A DNA stretch of 64,000 nt from Amycolatopsis dendrobii (GCF_014145675.1 NZ_JACGZW010000002.1:124001-188000); one strand, 5' to 3'. Positions 50,662 through 59,711 are shown, counted from the first letter of the stretch. Made by a program: numbers and translations. The notes: a model not told the origin generated them from the letters alone.

Positions 50662-50907
50662 CTAGGCGAGCGCACCGTGATCACCGAGCGGGATTGCCGC
50701 GGTGACGGACGGTGCGAGCTTGTGACGACGCTGTTGCTCAAGGCGAGCGCGACGACGGTCCCTGAGGTCGATGACTGCCGCCAGCTCGACCAACTCGGCG
50801 GGCCGACGACGGAGCTGGTAGGCGAGGTGGTTAAGAGCGCGGATCTGGTGGTTCAGGCGGGCCTCGTCTTGCTTGTGCACGAGGCGGGTGTAGCGGGTTC
50901 GGGGCAT
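50662..50907 (-). CDS. Small basic helical protein
   Basis: 81 residues from the ATG at 50907 with GGAGGGAG upstream. Rich in Arg, Leu and Ala (LNHQIRALNHLAYQLRRRPAELVELAAVIDLRDRRRARL in parts), likely two helices. No family recognised. First gene of the VWA operon, 67 bp before the lipoprotein start. Confidence 0.6.
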   Translation of the reverse strand: MPRTRYTRLVHKQDEARLNHQIRALNHLAYQLRRRPAELVELAAVIDLRDRRRARLEQQRRHKLAPSVTAAIPLGDHGALA

Positions 50908-51104
50908 GAGCGGCTCCCTCCTGCTCTGCGGGGATGTGCGCGGAGACCGGGCGGCCGCGCAGATCAACCATGAGCGGGAGGGCGGGGGACAAGACAGGAC
51001 AGATGGGAGGGCAGTTCAATTGTCCTCGCCTGTCCACGACTGTCCCCTGCAGCTCAGCGGCGTGATGGGGGATACTCGCGGCGACGAAGCGGAGGGATGC
51101 CAGG

Positions 51105-52616
51105 TTGAGCGACGCCGACAGACTCGTAGCTGCGTTCAAAGCTCTGAGGGAGGGTGACGGTGTCACCATCGAGAAACTGGCAGATCACGAATATGCCTGG
51201 TTCCTCGATCTCCTCATGGCCCCGGGCGATCCAAAAGCTGGGCGCGCGGTACTCGAGCAGTTGGTCACGGGCATGTTCGATGAGGAGAACACGTGGGCGT
51301 CGAGCGACCTGGGCCCGAAGATGAAGTCGAATCGACGTCTGATCTCGAAGGCCGTACGGGTAGCGCTCGCCATCGGGCACGACAACGAAGGAAATGATCT
51401 TGTAACCCACGGCAACCTCACGCAACGGCGGAAGTGGGCGTGCGGCGACGGCGACCCTCCGCCAGACGCAGGTTTTTTCTTCATGCCATCAGACGCGCGC
51501 ACGCATAGGCGCTACGAGGACGATGGACTTGAGGTCATAGCGCGCCTCATCCTTCGCCACGCTCAAGCGCACGCTGACTCAGCGACATCAGAGCCCCTGG
51601 AAAATTTCGGAGCTACCAGTAGCAACGGGCCCGATCACGCCGACTCTGGGAGACCACCTGAGGACACGCTCTACGCAGCGGACCCCGACCGTGGTTCGGC
51701 GGCGCTCACTCGACAGCCCCGCAGCTCGAGATGGCGACACTCCCCGCAGAAGGGGGTGGCAGTTGCCTTCTCTCAGTGGTGGTATTCGTCCAAGGGCTGG
51801 GTAGCGAGGCACTGGTCAGCCGACAAGCAGCGGTTCGTCACGTACGGGGCTGTGCTGGCAGTCGCTATGGCGGCTAGTGCGATTTTTTCATACTACTCAC
51901 TCGTTGTGCCAACGCGCCAAGAAGCCAGTATCCAGGAAGTGGAGTCCGCTGGCGCGGGAGGCGCTGGGCAAGTGCCGCCACCCAGCAACGTTAAGATCGA
52001 CAATACACACGGATGGGGCCCTGACCGCAAGACATTCACCAGTAAGACGCCCGCACCGTATCCTGTGTTCAACTCCATCACCGACAGCAACCCGCACGGT
52101 GACGAGCGCAACTTCGTTCAGTGTCATGATCTGGCCGATAGTGGCAAACCTGGCGCGGGCTGGGAGGACGAGCTCATTGCTCATGATCAACATTCTTACG
52201 AGTGTTTGATCTTCTTCAATAACGATGCTGCGGCAAACCTCGATAGTATCGCGTCTCCCTCGCCGTTTATTGAAGGGAACTTAGCTGCGAAGCTCCAAAA
52301 TGCGCGCGCTCAAGTGATTCTGCCGAGTCCTCATACCTACAATCCAGCCGTCGTGGGGATGCTCACCGCTGACAACTCAAACCCCGCAAAAGTATGGGAC
52401 TCATGCAATTTAATTTCTCCACAGCCGGTGACGGTCGAGTACCAACCAGGTTCGGCGCGCATGTTTACCAATGTCACGCCAAAAGAGGGGATAGCATTTA
52501 AGGGTGGCCAACAAAACATGGTAAAAGACGGTGTCTTGCTCGGCGACAAGCAAGATGGGTATCTCGGGCAGAATGGTGGATTTATTCTGTTCACGGTAAA
52601 GGTGTCGCTTGGGTGA
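51105..52616 (+). CDS. Single-pass membrane protein with extracytoplasmic domain of unknown function
   Basis: 503 residues from a TTG at 51105 (GGAGGG 8 bases upstream). Cytoplasmic N-half (~1-245) with a conserved-looking start (DRLVAAFKALREGDGVTIEKLADHEYAWFLDLL); one membrane segment at ~246-266 (VTYGAVLAVAMAASAIFSYY); then a ~230-residue outer domain with NDERNFV-like GDERNFVQC, ECLIFFNNDAA-NLD, VILPSPHTYNP, NSNPAKVWDSCNL and VTVEYQPGSARMFTNVT. That series recurs in exported proteins of several Gram-positive mobile elements and candidate-phyla genomes, but has no assigned role. GC content falls in this gene relative to the chromosome. Confidence 0.7.
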   Translation: MSDADRLVAAFKALREGDGVTIEKLADHEYAWFLDLLMAPGDPKAGRAVLEQLVTGMFDEENTWASSDLGPKMKSNRRLISKAVRVALAIGHDNEGNDLVTHGNLTQRRKWACGDGDPPPDAGFFFMPSDARTHRRYEDDGLEVIARLILRHAQAHADSATSEPLENFGATSSNGPDHADSGRPPEDTLYAADPDRGSAALTRQPRSSRWRHSPQKGVAVAFSQWWYSSKGWVARHWSADKQRFVTYGAVLAVAMAASAIFSYYSLVVPTRQEASIQEVESAGAGGAGQVPPPSNVKIDNTHGWGPDRKTFTSKTPAPYPVFNSITDSNPHGDERNFVQCHDLADSGKPGAGWEDELIAHDQHSYECLIFFNNDAAANLDSIASPSPFIEGNLAAKLQNARAQVILPSPHTYNPAVVGMLTADNSNPAKVWDSCNLISPQPVTVEYQPGSARMFTNVTPKEGIAFKGGQQNMVKDGVLLGDKQDGYLGQNGGFILFTVKVSLG

Positions 52617-52794
52617 AACCTTTCCGCTTCGCGATTTCTGAATATTGACTAAGATTACATTATGTGCTTAAATAAACATGCGTAATCGATTAGGCGTTGA
52701 CGCATGTCGTGCTCATGGTCTCCGGATGTGGCACACCGCCCGCTTGCTCAGTGGTCGGTGTGCCCTGTCTGGATCGACCACGGAGGCACCTCTG

Positions 52795-53289
52795 ATGTCG
52801 GAAATGCAAATTAGCGTCGATGATTTGCGAGCGAAGCAGCTTCGCATACGAGAGCTGATAGGACGGCTGGCGGAACGCACCGGGCTAACTCCCGAGCGAG
52901 CAATGCTGTATGCCGCCGACTTTGGATTGTCGAACGGCGAACGAGTATGCTCACTCCTCTGGAGAATTCTAGATTCCATGCCGCAAGACGAGAATACTGA
53001 AGCTCTTCGTAACGCCTTTGGCGGTGAAGGAAGTCACCCGAGCCTAAAGGGGCGTCGGAGCGCTCTTGCGTCTCTGCGCGGTGTACGACCGGAAGTCATT
53101 AAGGCTCGGGAGAGTGCTGCTATGACCCGCATGAGCGAACTCGTTCTGGCTAGGCGGTGTCTCCCGGATAGCGATATCTCAGGGACGGAAGTGCTAGTGG
53201 AGGCGATCACTAGACTCGAACGAGCCCTGACTCAAGCGACTACTGTTCTGCGTGAGATCAACTGTCGACTGAAGCGCTCCGGTGACTGA
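52795..53289 (+). CDS. Hypothetical protein
   Basis: 164 residues from the ATG at 52795 (CGGAGG 8 bases upstream); an ATG at 52678 has none. Helical and charged: LRAKQLRIRELIGRLAERTGLTPERAMLYAADFGLSNGERVCSLLWRI reads like a helix-turn-helix-free soluble bundle (in parts). No family recognised. Lower GC than neighbours; element cargo. Confidence 0.55.
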   Translation: MSEMQISVDDLRAKQLRIRELIGRLAERTGLTPERAMLYAADFGLSNGERVCSLLWRILDSMPQDENTEALRNAFGGEGSHPSLKGRRSALASLRGVRPEVIKARESAAMTRMSELVLARRCLPDSDISGTEVLVEAITRLERALTQATTVLREINCRLKRSGD

Positions 53290-53331
53290 CTGTCGGCACG
53301 CCTAATAAATCCACCTCGACCCGCTAGTGAA

Positions 53332-53372
53332 GAACACCCTTGTGTCCGCTTGCGGCCGGGGTGTTTCTTTTG
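53332..53372 (+). terminator. Terminator after the 52.8 kb gene
   Basis: GAACACCC at 53332-53339 pairs with GGGTGTTTC ending at 53367, an 18-nt GC-rich loop between, followed by TTTT. 43 bp after the stop. Confidence 0.65.
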
Positions 53373-53519
53373 GATGATTTTTGGTTGCCGTCGCCATTTT
53401 GGGGCAAGTTTCGACTCCCAAATACATATAGTCGAGATATGACAACGTGCATGTAGTTAAGATGGGAGTTCACCAAAGCGACTCATGGGCCATGAGCGCT
53501 GTCGATGAACTCCCACTTG

Positions 53520-53849
53520 TTACTCGCCGGCGGGCTTTCCTCGACGTGGCCCAGCTTGGGAGCTGCTGGCAGCAGGTTTGTCGCTCTTGCCGAAGATGGC
53601 CGCGATCGCAGCCTGCTCGGTCTGGGCCTTGCGTTCGATCTCCGCACGAACCTGCTCGGCCTTCTTCAAGATGGCCGGGTCGGCCTTGGTCTTCGCGATC
53701 CAGTGTTCCAAGGCCAGACGGATCTCCTCGGTCGCGCTGCGGCCCGTGAGCTGGGCAACGATGTCCAGCTGAGCTCGCAGGTCCTCGGTGATACGGACGG
53801 CCAGCGTCTTCAGCTGACCAGAGCCCGCGGTGCTTGTCGGCTCGCTCAT
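53520..53849 (-). CDS. Ribbon-helix-helix-type DNA-binding protein
   Basis: 109 residues. The N-terminal segment LKTLAVRITEDLRAQLDIVAQLTGRSATEEIRLALEHWIAKTK reads as a ribbon-helix-helix (strand, helix, turn, helix; cited in parts), followed by a charged helical C-tail. RHH proteins of this form act as plasmid partition, antitoxin or relaxosome accessory factors. No toxin gene is adjacent. The AGGAGG upstream of the ATG is good. Confidence 0.75.
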   Translation of the reverse strand: MSEPTSTAGSGQLKTLAVRITEDLRAQLDIVAQLTGRSATEEIRLALEHWIAKTKADPAILKKAEQVRAEIERKAQTEQAAIAAIFGKSDKPAASSSQAGPRRGKPAGE

Positions 53850-54204
53850 GGCGAGTGACCTCCTCGGTGGTTATGCAGCTGACGACCGGTTTGTCATCGG
53901 GAAGCTGCAGGCCACCGACGAGGTGGTGCCAGCGGCGACGGCAACCCGCTGGCTGTCCTATATATCCCTCAAACCTGACACCAGAGCAACCGTGTGTTCG
54001 CTGGTGAGGTAAATAAAGCTACATATGGCGCGTGAGCTGGTTGAACCTCGGCCCAGACTGGGCGGGAGCCAAAAGGCATAAATTAGCAAGCTTTCGCTCC
54101 TATTGTCTTGAATAGTAGGTTGCAAATAACAAACACTGCTAGAGGGCTACGTTGCCCCTAGCGTGACCCTTGCAGGTCTTCCACCGCCCTGGCACGCTAG
54201 CTCC
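53850..54204. other. Intergenic region between divergent genes
   Basis: 355 bp, noticeably AT-rich from 54000 to 54150. It should hold the promoters of both flanking genes; no protein-like frame or strong symmetry was seen. Confidence 0.5.
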
Positions 54205-55038
54205 ATGACGGAGAGCCGGTTCCAGCGTTGGGCGGATGTTGAGCAAGAGTTTCAGCACGTCGATGATCCCAACGTGCTGCAGCGTATTGATAATTCACCT
54301 GCGCTAAGGATTGCGCTAGAAATATCGCGGCCCGGGAACTGGTGGGGCCTTGGAGTTGAGCCTGGAACACTCATATCTATATCTAGAGGTGAGGGCATTC
54401 CTCTCGCATGGGTGCCACGGCGTGAAATTATCTCACTGCTGGCGAGGGCCGAAGATGATGTTGAGCGCTCGCAGGTTCTGCTGGCCAACGAACACGATAT
54501 CTTGGAAGATTGCTCAGCGGCACTCGGCGAGTGCACCGATCCTTGGCTCGCCTCAACGGTGTTGTTAGCGCTTCGGGCTGTCGATGCCCATCGCTCAGGC
54601 TTCCATGAGGCGGGGATGGCACTGGCGGTCAGTCTCGGCGAGCCGTTAGCCGCGTGGGGTGCAGAACCGCGCGTACGCGCGTTCGATTCAAATCAGCACC
54701 GTAAAGCATGGGAAGCCCTGGTTCGGAAGAACAGCGGATATAGACGAGCCGAACTCGAGCTTGACGAAGCACGGCTCGATCCGCACCGTCGAGATGTCAT
54801 TTGGCAAGCTCTTGCAGCGCCGATCCCGAAGTTCTTCACAACATGGCATCGACACCAGAATGTTCCGCCGCCTGACTATCTTTCGCGCCACGTGGTAGCA
54901 CACCAACCAAGTGTCCAGCATTTCACGCGTCGTAACGCCTTGGTTGCTCTGATGCTCGTTTCGTCGCTTTTGCGTGCGCAGCAGGACTGGAGCGAAGACG
55001 TTCGGGCATCAGATGCAGTTGATGAGGAACCGGAATAG
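54205..55038 (+). CDS. Hypothetical protein
   Basis: 277 residues from the ATG at 54205; no Shine-Dalgarno precedes it, so a leaderless transcript or another start (54163) is possible. Soluble, acidic, with PALRIALEISRPGNWWGLGVEPGTLI and FFTTWHRHQNVPPPDYLSRHVVAHQPSV. No family recognised. Lower GC than the chromosome and isolated orientation mark it as element cargo, possibly a defence gene. Confidence 0.55.
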   Translation: MTESRFQRWADVEQEFQHVDDPNVLQRIDNSPALRIALEISRPGNWWGLGVEPGTLISISRGEGIPLAWVPRREIISLLARAEDDVERSQVLLANEHDILEDCSAALGECTDPWLASTVLLALRAVDAHRSGFHEAGMALAVSLGEPLAAWGAEPRVRAFDSNQHRKAWEALVRKNSGYRRAELELDEARLDPHRRDVIWQALAAPIPKFFTTWHRHQNVPPPDYLSRHVVAHQPSVQHFTRRNALVALMLVSSLLRAQQDWSEDVRASDAVDEEPE

Positions 55039-55565
55039 TCGGCGTGACGCCCTTGCCATCAAGGTTCATCTTCTCCATGGAGGGAGCGAGGCATTGGCCT
55101 GGCTCATACATCACCAGCACCAGGCGGCTAAAGAGTAGAGACCAAAGGCGGCGACCACCGGCCACCGGGGCTGCGGTGGCGAAGAACGGGTACATATGCG
55201 CAGCGGTGGCGTCCATGAAGGTCTATCGACAGATCAGCCTGATAACTCAGTGGTAGTTCTACTGATGCAGACTCTGGCTCACCTTCCCCTGAATCCGCCA
55301 GAGTAGTACCATTCGCATTCCACTGAAGCGGTGTATGTGTGACAGGTAAGGGTTGGCAAACAAAAAGATCTATTAATAATGACACCTATCGCGCAGCTCA
55401 TATTCCTTTGATGCGGCGCTCTCGTTGACTTCCACATTAGTCGGAGTGCTGTACTCAAGAGAAGATACGTGCGACGACATGGCGGGTGCTTATGGTGTTG
55501 ACGTGAGGATATGGCTCGTGCAATGCCCTGCCCGCGTTCATCGGCATAGTCGAAGGCGGCGATCG
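55039..55565. other. Intergenic region between convergent genes
   Basis: 527 bp of lower-GC sequence. Small frames occur on both strands but none has a ribosome binding site or protein character. I see nothing I can assign. Confidence 0.5.
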
Positions 55566-56678
55566 TCAGGGTCGAGCCGCATATATCTCTTCTTGAAGAA
55601 TGGTGAACGCGTCAGTCATTTGGCCCCGGACAATGTCCCAAGCTTGCTTCGAATCGCGCTGCATGAAGGGTAGGCCAAGCCGCTCACATGCCTGAATCAG
55701 CTTCTCTGAGGGTTTCCGGTGCTGGGATGAATTGCGTAGATCTCGTACGGCATCGAACAAGTCGATGGCTCGCTGCACCTGAGCTTGATCGATATTCGGC
55801 AAGGCTTGGGCAAGGTGGTCCAGAAGTCGCCCGACTGCATGACTCGGGCTCTTGCCTGGCACGGAGAAGCCGCCGAGTAATTCTCCCAGGGCACTTAATC
55901 CCTCCCTGAACTCAGCATCAGTTGCAGCGTCCTGGGCGAACAGGGCCGTGCGGTCGATCGCCGGCTTCGTGATCAGGGGTGTCTTCAGCACCAGTTCGCA
56001 TGTGATGTCGAAGTTTGTGATCGCTCGGGATAACGCCCGAGGATCACGGTACTCAGGTGCGACTACGCGAGGCATGGGAGTGGCCGCGACAGTGATGGCC
56101 GTGAGGTACTCCTCAACAGTGTAGAAGTTCGCACTCGTAAGAAAGCTCAGTCTGCTCACGACGTCGTTGTCGTTAGCGTTTTGATTCCACACCTGGACAC
56201 CAAGCCATTCACGCCCGACAAGCTTCGAAACCCACGGCAGGGTCGTCTCGTCACGGCCCGCGTCCCGTAGCGCCGCTACTAGTCCTGCCTCAACGTCAAC
56301 AACGGCGAAGGGGCTTTCCTTGATGCGCTCCTGCGCCACAGTCAGGGCGCGGAGGTAGACAAGGAAGTTCCCGATGATCTCCATGGCAAGATGGTCTCTC
56401 GCATGGAAAAGCCCGGCTATTGTAAGACAAACACGATTGTCGGGGAGATAGGTGCCGGTGTTAGGGTCGGCGTAAACAGCAGCGTAGTGAGCCTGGGATC
56501 CGTCCGGACTAATCGATGGAAATGAGGAAAGTATCTCAGTGGCCTCGTATCCCCGTTGGCGCAGCATGTACTCAACGTACTGATATACTGGAAACTGATT
56601 CTTCTCCCTAAACAGTGACCACACCAACTCCAGCAGGTTCTTCTGTTGGTCGTCTAGTGGTTCCAGAAGGACGCTCAT
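55566..56678 (-). CDS. HEPN-like protein, candidate abortive-infection gene
   Basis: 370 residues. All-helical. The C-terminal quarter has DAVRDLRNSSQHRKPSE, with R315-x4-H320 forming the Rx4-6H motif typical of HEPN ribonucleases, inside the DLRNxxxH context usual for Abi-type HEPN domains. The N-terminal region (DDQQKNLLELVWSLFREKNQFPVYQYVEYML) resembles a winged-helix module found in other HEPN-linked bacterial proteins. It may cleave RNA on phage infection. GC is lower than flanking DNA, in keeping with acquired cargo at the end of the element. Confidence 0.65.
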   Translation of the reverse strand: MSVLLEPLDDQQKNLLELVWSLFREKNQFPVYQYVEYMLRQRGYEATEILSSFPSISPDGSQAHYAAVYADPNTGTYLPDNRVCLTIAGLFHARDHLAMEIIGNFLVYLRALTVAQERIKESPFAVVDVEAGLVAALRDAGRDETTLPWVSKLVGREWLGVQVWNQNANDNDVVSRLSFLTSANFYTVEEYLTAITVAATPMPRVVAPEYRDPRALSRAITNFDITCELVLKTPLITKPAIDRTALFAQDAATDAEFREGLSALGELLGGFSVPGKSPSHAVGRLLDHLAQALPNIDQAQVQRAIDLFDAVRDLRNSSQHRKPSEKLIQACERLGLPFMQRDSKQAWDIVRGQMTDAFTILQEEIYAARP

Positions 56679-57228
56679 AGTCGACCTTTCAGGACAAGTT
56701 GAGGAGTGGTTAGGTAGCTTCCGATGTGGAGCCTACACCAGATTTTGGAAGATCAGACCTATGTGTCAAAGTACCGCTCGTCCGTCGCCGCTGAGATATC
56801 AGGTGTCCAGGCGGCATGGGAAGTAGGGACAACCAAGCTGCGGGCGAGTGGGCATCTGCGGTCGTGCGCTGCAGGTTGAACAGAATCTGCTTGCTTGGCG
56901 TTCGATCACGGCCTATGAAGCAAAAAGGTTCCACCGCGCGGGCCAGCCTCAGCTGAGGGGGAGGGGCCAAGACTGGCCCGCAGGAGGGAGTCTAGACCTT
57001 GGAACTGGCTTTCGTCGGTATCAACGAGTCCCGAGTCCGCATGGTTATCGTCAGCTTCTGCGGAAGGCTTGCCCCAATGCGCAACGCTTCCCTCGACTGG
57101 CCGCCGAGGGCGCGTTGGGAATCACTGCCTAGTTTGCACGCCCGGCTTTGGTAGCACCGTAATCGGGTCGGTGGGCTGATCTTGTCGGGTGACCTGCCCT
57201 GTTAGGCAGTCCGCGACCCGGGCGCACG
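56679..57228. other. Non-coding region at the probable element edge
   Basis: 550 bp between the HEPN-like gene and the lipoprotein gene. Frames on both strands look random; no tRNA or tRNA fragment is visible. The change from AT-richer cargo to GC-rich ESX genes happens here. Confidence 0.5.
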
Positions 57229-57918
57229 TCAGTAGCTGGGCGTTGGCGGGACGTGTCCGAGTTTCTTGGTTTCGGCGGTGAGATGGCAGCCGATGGAGAT
57301 GCTGAACACGGTGTTGACGTGGCTGCCGAATTGAAGAGAGCTGCCGTCTTTGTAGTTGTGGAAGACGGCGTCGTGTGAGCCCGGGGTGTCGTGCAATCGC
57401 TGCGGGCCTGCGGTGAATCCGTGTTTGGTGACGACTGGTCCGATAGCAGCCAGTGCTTTTTCGTAGTCCGCGTCCGAAAGCGTTCCGGGTGCGATGTGGT
57501 TTTCCAGTCGCAGTGTTTCCGCGGCGGAGCCGAGGTTCGGGTGGTCGGCACCGCAGGCGGCGCGGATGGGTTCGTCGGCGACGTTCCACTGTTTGAGTGC
57601 CGGAACCTGGGTGCCGAGGGCAGTCTGGAGCTCGGTCGCCATCTGCTGGTATTGCTGTGCGGCTTGGTCGATGTCGGGCAGCTTCATCAGGTCGGTCAAG
57701 GAAGTGTCTGCGTCCACGCCTGTTCCCGGGTCAAGAGGTTCGTTTGAGGTTCCGCAGCTGCTGAGCAGCAGGATGGCGGCTGCGGCGGCTGCAATGAGGA
57801 GCGCGCGATGGGGGCGGCGCGTCTGGGTCGGTCCGTTCGGGCACCGTGACTCGTTCTCCGGCGGGTGGTTCGGCCGGCACGTCTGAGTTTCTGGCTGCTG
57901 CACGTGGCTAGTGATCAC
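57229..57918 (-). CDS. LppA-like lipoprotein
   Basis: 229 residues from the GTG at 57918, 8 bp after the stop of the hydrolase gene, with AGGA in between (a GTG at 57903 is an alternative). Lipobox LLIAAAAAAILLLSSCGTS puts the lipidated cysteine near residue 55. The mature part LMKLPDIDQAAQQYQQMATELQTALG and VVTKHGFTAGPQRLHD, VFSISIGCHLTAETKK match actinobacterial LppA-type lipoproteins. Co-transcribed with the WXG100/hydrolase genes; probably an envelope partner of ESX substrates. Confidence 0.75.
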   Translation of the reverse strand: MITSHVQQPETQTCRPNHPPENESRCPNGPTQTRRPHRALLIAAAAAAILLLSSCGTSNEPLDPGTGVDADTSLTDLMKLPDIDQAAQQYQQMATELQTALGTQVPALKQWNVADEPIRAACGADHPNLGSAAETLRLENHIAPGTLSDADYEKALAAIGPVVTKHGFTAGPQRLHDTPGSHDAVFHNYKDGSSLQFGSHVNTVFSISIGCHLTAETKKLGHVPPTPSY

Positions 57919-57926
57919 AAGCTGTC

Positions 57927-59711
57927 CTACCGCGGGGGTGGTGTAGGCGTGGCACCCGGCGGTGACGCGACGGGCGGAGGTGGTGTTGTCGCTGGTGGGG
58001 AGGCGGGAACGCCGGATGGGATGGGGCGCACGTCCGGCGGAGGGGGTGGGGGTTGGTAGGTGACGGCCAGGTCGTTGTGGCCCGTGGTGATCGCGGCCAT
58101 GTTGTACAGGCTGGTGGACTGGTTGTCGAGGTAGCCGCTGTGGTCGTAGCTGGCATTGAAGGGGCCGACACCGGTCACGCTGGCGTCGGTCGACAGCTGG
58201 TGGTAGTTCGGCACAGCGTTGGGACTGTAGTAGGGGCTGGGGCCGAGCGTGCCGTGGACGGTCGGCACGAGGTTGTCGCCGGTGTTGTGTTCGGAGTAGA
58301 GGTGTCCCGCAGGTACGTTCAGGTGGTCCGCACCCTGGCCCGGCGAGCCGAACAGAACGGCGTCGTTGACCGGGGTGTCGTGGCCCAGTGCAAAGCCGGT
58401 AGTGACGGAACCGTACGAGTGTCCGAGGGCAGTGAGGTGCAGCGGCGTGTTCGTCGCGCCATGCGCTGCGCCGATGCCGTTGTAGAAGCGGGCGAGGTTG
58501 TCGCCCCCGGCCTGGGCGGCAAGCGGACTGGCGACCGATTGCGTCGGGTCGACCAAGCCGCCGTCCGCCTGCGGTGCCTGGTAGCCGATCCACGTGACTG
58601 CGGCGGTGGGCCCACCGCCATACGACCTCTCGATGGTGTTGCCTGTAGCGACGAGGTTCGCCATGTTGTTGTCGTATCGGCCGAGACTGCCGTCGACGGT
58701 GGTGGTGAAGCCGGGTGTGAAGACCGCGACGTTGGTAGCGGTGTCGACGTTGCCGACGGCGACGGCTGCTTCGACCCGCGGGTGGGTGGCATCAAGGAAC
58801 AACAGCTGTCGTCCGCCTTTTGCCATGGTCGTCTGCACTGCGTCGAGCGAGTGCAGTTTGGCTTCGACTGCGGCGATTTCGTCGGCGCGGATCTGCATGT
58901 CGTACTCACCGAGAACAGGGCCGTCCATAGGTTTGCGGAGTTCGGCGAGTTGGCGTTCCAGGTCGGCGCGGATCGCTGGGAGACGAGCCAGGTTGGCTTG
59001 TGACCGGACGCCGCCGGGCAGTCCGTCGAGGTTGCCGAGCCAGTCTGGGTGGTCGCGCAGGAGGATGGCCTGTCCAGCGGGCGAGAGAGAGTTCCACCAG
59101 CCGGCATTCTGGGTCGGACTGTCGTCTTTGGGCGGTTCCAGCAGGGTGAGGCCGGGATCGAGGGAGCCGTCGGCGGCCGCGGCGGTCACGGTGCCTTCGT
59201 TGCCGGTGCCGAAGTCGCCCTGTTGCGCGCGCTGCAGGACGGAGGCGAGGTCGCGGTCGATGTCGTCGGCGGTGCGCAGTGCTTGGGCGATGGCGTCGCT
59301 GGCTTCGGTCTTGGCGCGGGCACGGTCCTCTGGGTGAAGCTCCGGTGGCGCTTTCCCCTCGGGATAGAGGTCGGTGACCGTGCCGTTGTCGGCGATTTGG
59401 TAGCCGTACTTGCGGGAGAGTTCTTCAGCTCCGGCGATGGCGTGTTGGACGCCGGTGATGGCGTCGGCGGCCTGTCCGATGGCCTTGCCGACGATGCTTG
59501 CCCCGGCGGCCATTTTGTCGATGCGGAACATGAGGCTGCTGTGGGCGGAGCGGGCGTTGTCCGCGGCGGGGCCGGACCAGTCCGCGACCGGGATGACTTT
59601 GCCGAAATCATCCCCGGAATGGGTGAGGACTTGGAGCCGTTGCTGGACGGTTTTGAAGATCTCGTCGAGCTGGCCGGTGTTCCAGCGTTTGACGTCGGAA
59701 AGGCCGACCAT
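57927..59711 (-). CDS. Alpha/beta hydrolase (DUF1023) with N-terminal WXG100-like region
   Basis: 594 residues. N-terminal ~110 residues are helical with WNTGQLDEIFKTVQQRL and ADWSGPAADNARSAHSSL, a WXG-type helical hairpin (W-S-G). The hydrolase domain follows: TNVAVFTPGFTTTVDGSLGRYD, nucleophile elbow LGHSYGSVTTG, and VLFGSPGQGADHLN. The C-terminus is Pro-rich. Such proteins are ESX substrates or polymorphic-toxin-like carriers in Pseudonocardiaceae. ATG overlaps the stop of the small upstream gene by one base. Confidence 0.8.
   Translation of the reverse strand: MVGLSDVKRWNTGQLDEIFKTVQQRLQVLTHSGDDFGKVIPVADWSGPAADNARSAHSSLMFRIDKMAAGASIVGKAIGQAADAITGVQHAIAGAEELSRKYGYQIADNGTVTDLYPEGKAPPELHPEDRARAKTEASDAIAQALRTADDIDRDLASVLQRAQQGDFGTGNEGTVTAAAADGSLDPGLTLLEPPKDDSPTQNAGWWNSLSPAGQAILLRDHPDWLGNLDGLPGGVRSQANLARLPAIRADLERQLAELRKPMDGPVLGEYDMQIRADEIAAVEAKLHSLDAVQTTMAKGGRQLLFLDATHPRVEAAVAVGNVDTATNVAVFTPGFTTTVDGSLGRYDNNMANLVATGNTIERSYGGGPTAAVTWIGYQAPQADGGLVDPTQSVASPLAAQAGGDNLARFYNGIGAAHGATNTPLHLTALGHSYGSVTTGFALGHDTPVNDAVLFGSPGQGADHLNVPAGHLYSEHNTGDNLVPTVHGTLGPSPYYSPNAVPNYHQLSTDASVTGVGPFNASYDHSGYLDNQSTSLYNMAAITTGHNDLAVTYQPPPPPPDVRPIPSGVPASPPATTPPPPVASPPGATPTPPPR

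Larger units (their letters stand above)
37992..56700. mobile_element. Integrative, probably conjugative element (actinobacterial ICE-like)
   Basis: Begins right after tRNA-Ala. It carries two site-specific recombinases, excisionase, repressor, ArdA-like genes, replication-relaxation protein, a VirD4/TraD-like coupling ATPase, an adenine methylase, a VWA operon and AT-richer orphan genes, many with a strong AAAGGAGG ribosome binding site. No relaxase, RepSA-like initiator or full type IV channel was recognised. The left edge is placed by the tRNA; the right edge (~56.7 kb) is inferred only from the return to ESX-type chromosomal genes, as no matching att copy was found. Confidence 0.55.

Noticed and set aside
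53520..55038. Toxin-antitoxin pair formed by the RHH gene and the 54.2 kb gene
   Set aside because: The genes are divergent, 355 bp apart, and the second is far larger than typical RHH-linked toxins.
56710..57132. Short frames at 56710-56970 (minus) and 56848-57132 (plus)
   Set aside because: No recognisable motifs; the region looks non-coding.
58000..58593. In-frame upstream extension of the LppA-like lipoprotein gene
   Set aside because: It is an out-of-frame shadow of the alpha/beta hydrolase gene; the lipoprotein signal fixes the start near 57918.
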